64,000 bases of DNA from Paraclostridium dentum. Lineage in GTDB: Bacteria > Bacillota > Clostridia > Peptostreptococcales > Peptostreptococcaceae. Shown here in pieces: positions 60,462 to 64,000 of the stretch. The stretch covers positions 275,134 to 339,133 of the forward strand of contig NZ_WIPK01000002.1 of NCBI RefSeq assembly GCF_012922555.1, in the 5' to 3' direction. Under the pieces are notes generated by a model. It saw only the letters and a list, made by a program, of their open reading frames with translations, ran no database searches and was not told where the DNA came from. Within the stretch, counting starts at the first letter, position 1; each line of letters starts with the position of its first letter. The translations under genes were made by a program, and so were the position numbers.

Positions 60462-60712
60462 AAGGGCATTTTAATAATTAAAATATAAACGGGGATTTAT
60501 ATTAATCATTTAATTACAATAAATATTCTGAATATTATTATAGTTTAAAAAATAAAAAATGTAAATATAATTTTAAAAAAAATTATATTTAATATTAAGA
60601 AAATTTGTCTATAATACAATATGAATTGGAAAATCATGGTCATTCATATGGAATTCACATTTATACTATAAAATATAGTTGAAGATAAATTTTAGGAGGT
60701 ACATAAAAAAAT

Positions 60713-61711
60713 ATGGATAAAGAAAAAAAACATATAAGTAAAAAAGTATGGATAATTACAGGCGTTTTAGCAGTTGGCATAGGGATAGCAGGATTTTATC
60801 TTGGAAAAGAAAAAGGAAGAGATTTACCAGCAACTAGTAGGCATTACAGTGAAAATAAAGTAATAGCAACTATTGGAGATACAAAAATAAAGGAAAAAGA
60901 ATTGAAAAATGTAATGGAACCTTTATTTTATATGAATGGCAAGACTAAAATGACTGATGAAGAGATAGATTATTATGAACAAAATATGATAGACCACATA
61001 GTGACGACAGAAACGCTGTATAAAGATGCAGTTAAAAATAAATTTAAGTTAGACAAAAAGACAATTGATGAACAATACAGTAATTATATGGCTACTATAT
61101 CTAAAACATTTGGTTTGGATGAGGAAGCTTATCTAAAGCAGTTTGGAATAACTAAAGATGAAATGAGAAAGTCTATAGAAAAAGAAGCTGTAGCTGCTAA
61201 ATATATAGAAGAAAAAAGCCAGGTAACAGATAAACAGGTTGAAGATTATTACAACAAGAATAAAAAAGATTTTAATCAAATAAGTGCATCTCATATATTA
61301 ATAAAGAATACTGATGAAAATGGAAAAAAATTAGATGATGCTAAATTAAAAGAAAATAAAAAGTTAGCTGAAGATATATTAAAACAAGCTTTAGAGGGAG
61401 GAGACTTTGCTCAATTAGCTAAGAAGTACTCTGAAGATGGAAGTGCTCAAAGTGGAGGGGACTTAGGTTACTTTGGAAAAGGTGATATGGTAGCTGAATT
61501 TGAAAAAGCTGCATTTACTTTAAATAATGGTGAAATATATCCGAAGATTGTTGAAACTCAATATGGATATCACATAATAAAGAAAACTGGAGAAAAAGAA
61601 ATGTCTTTTGACGATGTTAAAGAAAATCTTAAAGAACAACTAGTAGTAGAGAAACAAAATTCTTTAATTGATAAGTTAACAAAAGAATATAAAGTAGATG
61701 TTAAAAAATAA
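60713..61711 (+). CDS. prsA: PrsA-like foldase, parvulin-type peptidyl-prolyl isomerase
   Basis: 332 residues: N-terminal membrane helix (13-29), a SurA-like chaperone region (about 45-190) and a parvulin domain (about 190-300) with SASHILIKN, FAQLAKKYSEDGSAQSGGDLGYFGKGDMV and VETQYGYHIIK. It helps fold exported proteins at the membrane surface. Unlike most PrsA proteins it lacks the lipobox cysteine and keeps an apparently uncleaved helix. AGGAGGTAC before the ATG. Monocistronic. Confidence 0.88.
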   Translation: MDKEKKHISKKVWIITGVLAVGIGIAGFYLGKEKGRDLPATSRHYSENKVIATIGDTKIKEKELKNVMEPLFYMNGKTKMTDEEIDYYEQNMIDHIVTTETLYKDAVKNKFKLDKKTIDEQYSNYMATISKTFGLDEEAYLKQFGITKDEMRKSIEKEAVAAKYIEEKSQVTDKQVEDYYNKNKKDFNQISASHILIKNTDENGKKLDDAKLKENKKLAEDILKQALEGGDFAQLAKKYSEDGSAQSGGDLGYFGKGDMVAEFEKAAFTLNNGEIYPKIVETQYGYHIIKKTGEKEMSFDDVKENLKEQLVVEKQNSLIDKLTKEYKVDVKK

Positions 61712-61798
61712 AATTTATTAAAAATGTATCTTCCTATATGACTATGATTTATAAATGTGATAAAATTATAGTAAGCATATACGGGGGGGCGATTTTAA

Positions 61799-62146
61799 AT
61801 GATAAAAAGACCACAGGAACTAACTGAAAAAAAAGTTAAAAACCTAAGGGATGGTAGAGGAACTACTACTATGTATCATTTGATTGAAGGAAAAGAATTA
61901 AAAAATAAGGCTAAGTTAATTTCAAGATTAGTTTTAGCACCAGGTTCATCTATAGGCGTTCATGATCATACAGATGATTTTGAAGTATATTATATAATTA
62001 AAGGTGAAGGTAGAGTATTAGATGATGGATTTATGCAGCCAATTGGATCTGGAGATGTTGTTTACACAGCAGATGGAGAGTCACATTATCTAGAAAATAC
62101 TGGTGATGAAGAATTAGAATTAATAGCAATAGTTATAAATGATTAA
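61799..62146 (+). CDS. Small cupin protein
   Basis: 115 residues, a single cupin barrel. Metal ligands: HDHTDDFEVYYIIKGEGRV (two His and one Glu, about residues 60-78) and the second motif GDVVYTADGESHYLENTG (His). Similar small cupins bind sugars or act as isomerases or sensors; no substrate can be given. GGGGGGCG site before the ATG. Followed by a compact terminator. Confidence 0.88.
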   Translation: MIKRPQELTEKKVKNLRDGRGTTTMYHLIEGKELKNKAKLISRLVLAPGSSIGVHDHTDDFEVYYIIKGEGRVLDDGFMQPIGSGDVVYTADGESHYLENTGDEELELIAIVIND

Positions 62147-62173
62147 AAAAGATGGGATAACCCATCTTTTTTT
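62145..62173 (+). terminator. Terminator after cupin gene
   Basis: AAAAAAGATGGG / CCCATCTTTTTT with ATAA loop. Confidence 0.9.
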
Positions 62174-62498
62174 ATGCTTAAAAAATATATTTATTAGAAA
62201 TTACTGATATTATATTAAACTTAGTTATATAAATTAAATCTATTTTGAACATGAAAAATTTTTTATTAAAGTAAAAATTTAACATATTTTAAATATTAAA
62301 TGTTAGAAAACTGATTTTTTGTTGTATATATAATTTGTAAAGAAAAATTTGAAAATCACCAAAAATGGTTTTTTTTCGTATACAATAAAAAATAATAGGA
62401 AAAGTTACAGGATTTTAACTATTTATGTTTAATATACAATTAAACTGTCGTATATAAAACGTAAGTATAAAATCAACTTAAAACAGGGGGGATATTTA
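62174..62498. other. Promoter region of the SH3-repeat gene
   Basis: AT-rich non-coding DNA without hairpins of note. Two CGTATA motifs (near 62377 and 62453, TCGTATACAATAAA and TCGTATATAAAACG) recur in similar context and could be promoter or regulator sites. The AACAGGGGGGA ribosome site is at the right end. Confidence 0.35.
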
Positions 62499-64000
62499 TT
62501 GAATAAAAAAATAGCAATAGCTACGCTTGCATTCATGCCACTGACAGCTACAAATGTATTTGCATCTGGGCAGGAAGGTATTGTAACAGCTCCATCATTA
62601 AATGTAAGAAGTGAACCTTCAACAGGAAGTTCTTTTCTTTTTTCTATTAAGCAAAATGAAAAAGTAACTATATTAGAAAGCCAAGATGGATGGTATAAAA
62701 TAAAAGCAGGAAATGGAAATTCTGGATGGGCTTCTAGTGAGTATATAAAAACAGATATTAATCAAAATAACCAATCAGAATCCAAAAGAACAGTTACAGC
62801 AGATGTGCTTAATATGAGAAGCGGAGCATCTACAAGCTATAGAACAATAGCGAAAATAAAAAAAGGAACACAAGTCGAATTAATATCAGAGAGTAATGGC
62901 TGGTCAAAGATTAAGTATGAGGGAAGAATCGGATATGCATCAAGTGAGTTTCTATCAAATGAGAATGATATAAAACCAAGTGAAAAACCAAGTACTAATC
63001 AAAATACAGATGCAAATTCTAATAATAATACAAATGAAACTAAAACAATAGGAAAAACAAAAGTAGTAACAGCAACATCACTAAATGTAAGAAGTGGACC
63101 ATCAACAAGTAATGGTGTAATAGGATCATTAAAGCAAAATGATAAAGTAGAAGTAATATCAGAAAGTAATGGCTGGTCGAAAGTTAAGTTCAGCGGAAAA
63201 GAAGGATATGTATCAAGTACATATTTAAAAGACTCTAATGGAGGAAATACTGGCGGAGGAAGTGAAAATCCAAATCCAACACCAGGAAAAACAAAAGTAG
63301 TAACAGCAACATCACTAAATGTGAGAAGTGGACCATCAACGAGTAATAGTGTAATAGGATCATTAAAACAAAATGATAAAGTAGAAGTAATATCAGAAAG
63401 TAATGGCTGGTCGAAAGTTAAGTTCAGCGGAAAAGAAGGATATGTATCAAGTACATATTTAAAAGACTCTGATGGTGGAAATACTGGCGGAGGAAGTGAA
63501 AATCCAAATCCAACACCAGGAAAAACAAAAGTAGTAACAGCAACATCACTAAATGTGAGAAGTGGACCATCAACAAGTAATGGTGTAATAGGATCATTAA
63601 AACAAAATGATAAAGTAGAAGTAATATCAGAAAGTAATGGATGGTCAAAGATTAAATTCAATGGAAAAGAAGGATATGTATCAAGTACATATTTAAAAGA
63701 CTCTGATGGTGGAAATACTGGTGGAGGAAGTGAAAATCCAAATCCAAGTAATAATAAAATAGTAACAGCAACATCGTTAAATGTAAGAAGTGGACCATCA
63801 ACAAGTAATGGTGTAATAGGATCATTAAAACAAAATGATAAAGTAGAAGTAATATCAGAAAGTAATGGATGGTCAAAGATTAAATTCAATGGAAAAGAAG
63901 GATATGTATCAAGTACATATTTAAAAGACTCTGATGGTGGAAATACTGGTGGAGGAAGTGAAAATCCAAATCCAAGTAATAATAAAATAGTAACAGCAAC
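62499..64000 (+). CDS. SH3-repeat cell-wall protein (partial, runs off the window)
   Basis: At least 500 residues with no stop before the end. TTG start with GGGGGGAT 7 bases upstream. Signal peptide (NKKIAIATLAFMPLTATNVFA). Then bacterial SH3 (SH3b) repeats of about 58 residues: two diverged ones (VTAPSLNVRSEPSTGS; VTADVLNMRSGASTS), then four nearly identical units (ATSLNVRSGPSTSN ... GWSKVKFSGKEGYVSSTYL) joined by Gly/Asn/Pro linkers (DSDGGNTGGGSENPNP), and the start of another. It probably binds peptidoglycan; a catalytic domain (NlpC/P60 or amidase) may follow outside the window. Confidence 0.9.
   Translation, partial: MNKKIAIATLAFMPLTATNVFASGQEGIVTAPSLNVRSEPSTGSSFLFSIKQNEKVTILESQDGWYKIKAGNGNSGWASSEYIKTDINQNNQSESKRTVTADVLNMRSGASTSYRTIAKIKKGTQVELISESNGWSKIKYEGRIGYASSEFLSNENDIKPSEKPSTNQNTDANSNNNTNETKTIGKTKVVTATSLNVRSGPSTSNGVIGSLKQNDKVEVISESNGWSKVKFSGKEGYVSSTYLKDSNGGNTGGGSENPNPTPGKTKVVTATSLNVRSGPSTSNSVIGSLKQNDKVEVISESNGWSKVKFSGKEGYVSSTYLKDSDGGNTGGGSENPNPTPGKTKVVTATSLNVRSGPSTSNGVIGSLKQNDKVEVISESNGWSKIKFNGKEGYVSSTYLKDSDGGNTGGGSENPNPSNNKIVTATSLNVRSGPSTSNGVIGSLKQNDKVEVISESNGWSKIKFNGKEGYVSSTYLKDSDGGNTGGGSENPNPSNNKIVTA
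63063..64000 (+). repeat. Tandem DNA repeat encoding SH3 units
   Basis: Units begin at 63063, 63297, 63531, 63759 and 63987: periods 234, 234, 228 and 228 bases. Near-identity at DNA level, including synonymous positions, shows recent expansion. The two-codon difference lies in the linker (PTPGK versus SNNK). Copy number is likely to vary between strains. Confidence 0.9.

Noticed and set aside
62999-63889. Long minus-strand open frame over the SH3 repeats
   Set aside because: It is the shadow of the plus-strand SH3-repeat gene; its repetitive Pro/Phe/Ser protein has no ribosome site, and the plus strand has a signal peptide and known domains.
1-64000. CRISPR array, rRNA operon, retron, integrase or transposase
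   Set aside because: None was found. The regular SH3 array at 63063-64000 is coding, and the duplicated segments have no associated recombinase gene in the window.

Overview
The window is low-GC Firmicutes DNA. Strong GGAGG-type ribosome sites, frequent TTG and GTG starts, a dlt operon in the order dltD-(dltX)-A-B-C, DUF1659/DUF2922/YvrJ genes and PrdX-, MurJ- and SafE-type proteins all point to Clostridia, most likely Peptostreptococcaceae (the Clostridioides/Paraclostridium/Paeniclostridium group). That placement is inferred from gene content; no rRNA gene is present to confirm it.

Region 1 (1-36.3 kb) is a mosaic accessory region built by repeated duplication. It opens with an intact FAD-dependent oxidoreductase gene followed by small TTG-start membrane-protein genes on the other strand. 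The 3' half of the oxidoreductase gene and its downstream genes recur in decayed form at 33.36-34.83 kb, and a third trace lies at 35.9-36.3 kb. About 32.5 kb is therefore bracketed by direct repeats. Inside are: phage-type replication genes (DnaD-like initiator, DnaC-like loader, plus two decayed dnaC copies); a tRNA-like relic, a HEPN protein, a membrane-anchored protein and a RES-domain protein; a copper-handling island (9.8-15.5 kb: Csp-type copper storage protein, small secreted and membrane proteins, an HMA-SafE-cupredoxin fusion, a two-component system and a DUF305 protein) that is itself bracketed by direct repeats of a DUF2922-yvrJ unit; a polyferredoxin; an amidase; a probable type I toxin-antitoxin locus; phage-type regulators (HTH_59-like, Mor-like) around an apparently structured RNA; ASCH, DUF2975/HTH and PrdX genes; a PUA/EVE-like gene; and a complete type I restriction-modification operon (hsdM-hsdS-hsdR).

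Region 2 (34.9-64 kb) looks like ordinary chromosome. It holds a cyclase, an HD hydrolase, the teichoic-acid D-alanylation operon with a very short dltX, MurJ, DUF3786, a Nudix hydrolase, a membrane dipeptidase, and a LytS/LytR-type sensor pair next to a PTS permease-RpiR regulator-MalY/PatB unit with a candidate cre site. It continues with a siderophore ABC importer of the yclNOPQ type under Fur-like boxes, a multidrug-type ABC exporter, a GNAT acetyltransferase, a PrsA-like foldase, a cupin, and the start of a long SH3-repeat cell-wall protein that runs off the window.

The least explained signals are a pair of two-hairpin elements (20.47 and 23.51 kb) whose stems differ by compensating changes while their loops are conserved, the compact inverted-repeat-bounded type I toxin locus, the HEPN/tRNA-like/RES cluster, and the repeat-driven architecture of the island. 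No integrase, transposase, reverse transcriptase or CRISPR array was seen.
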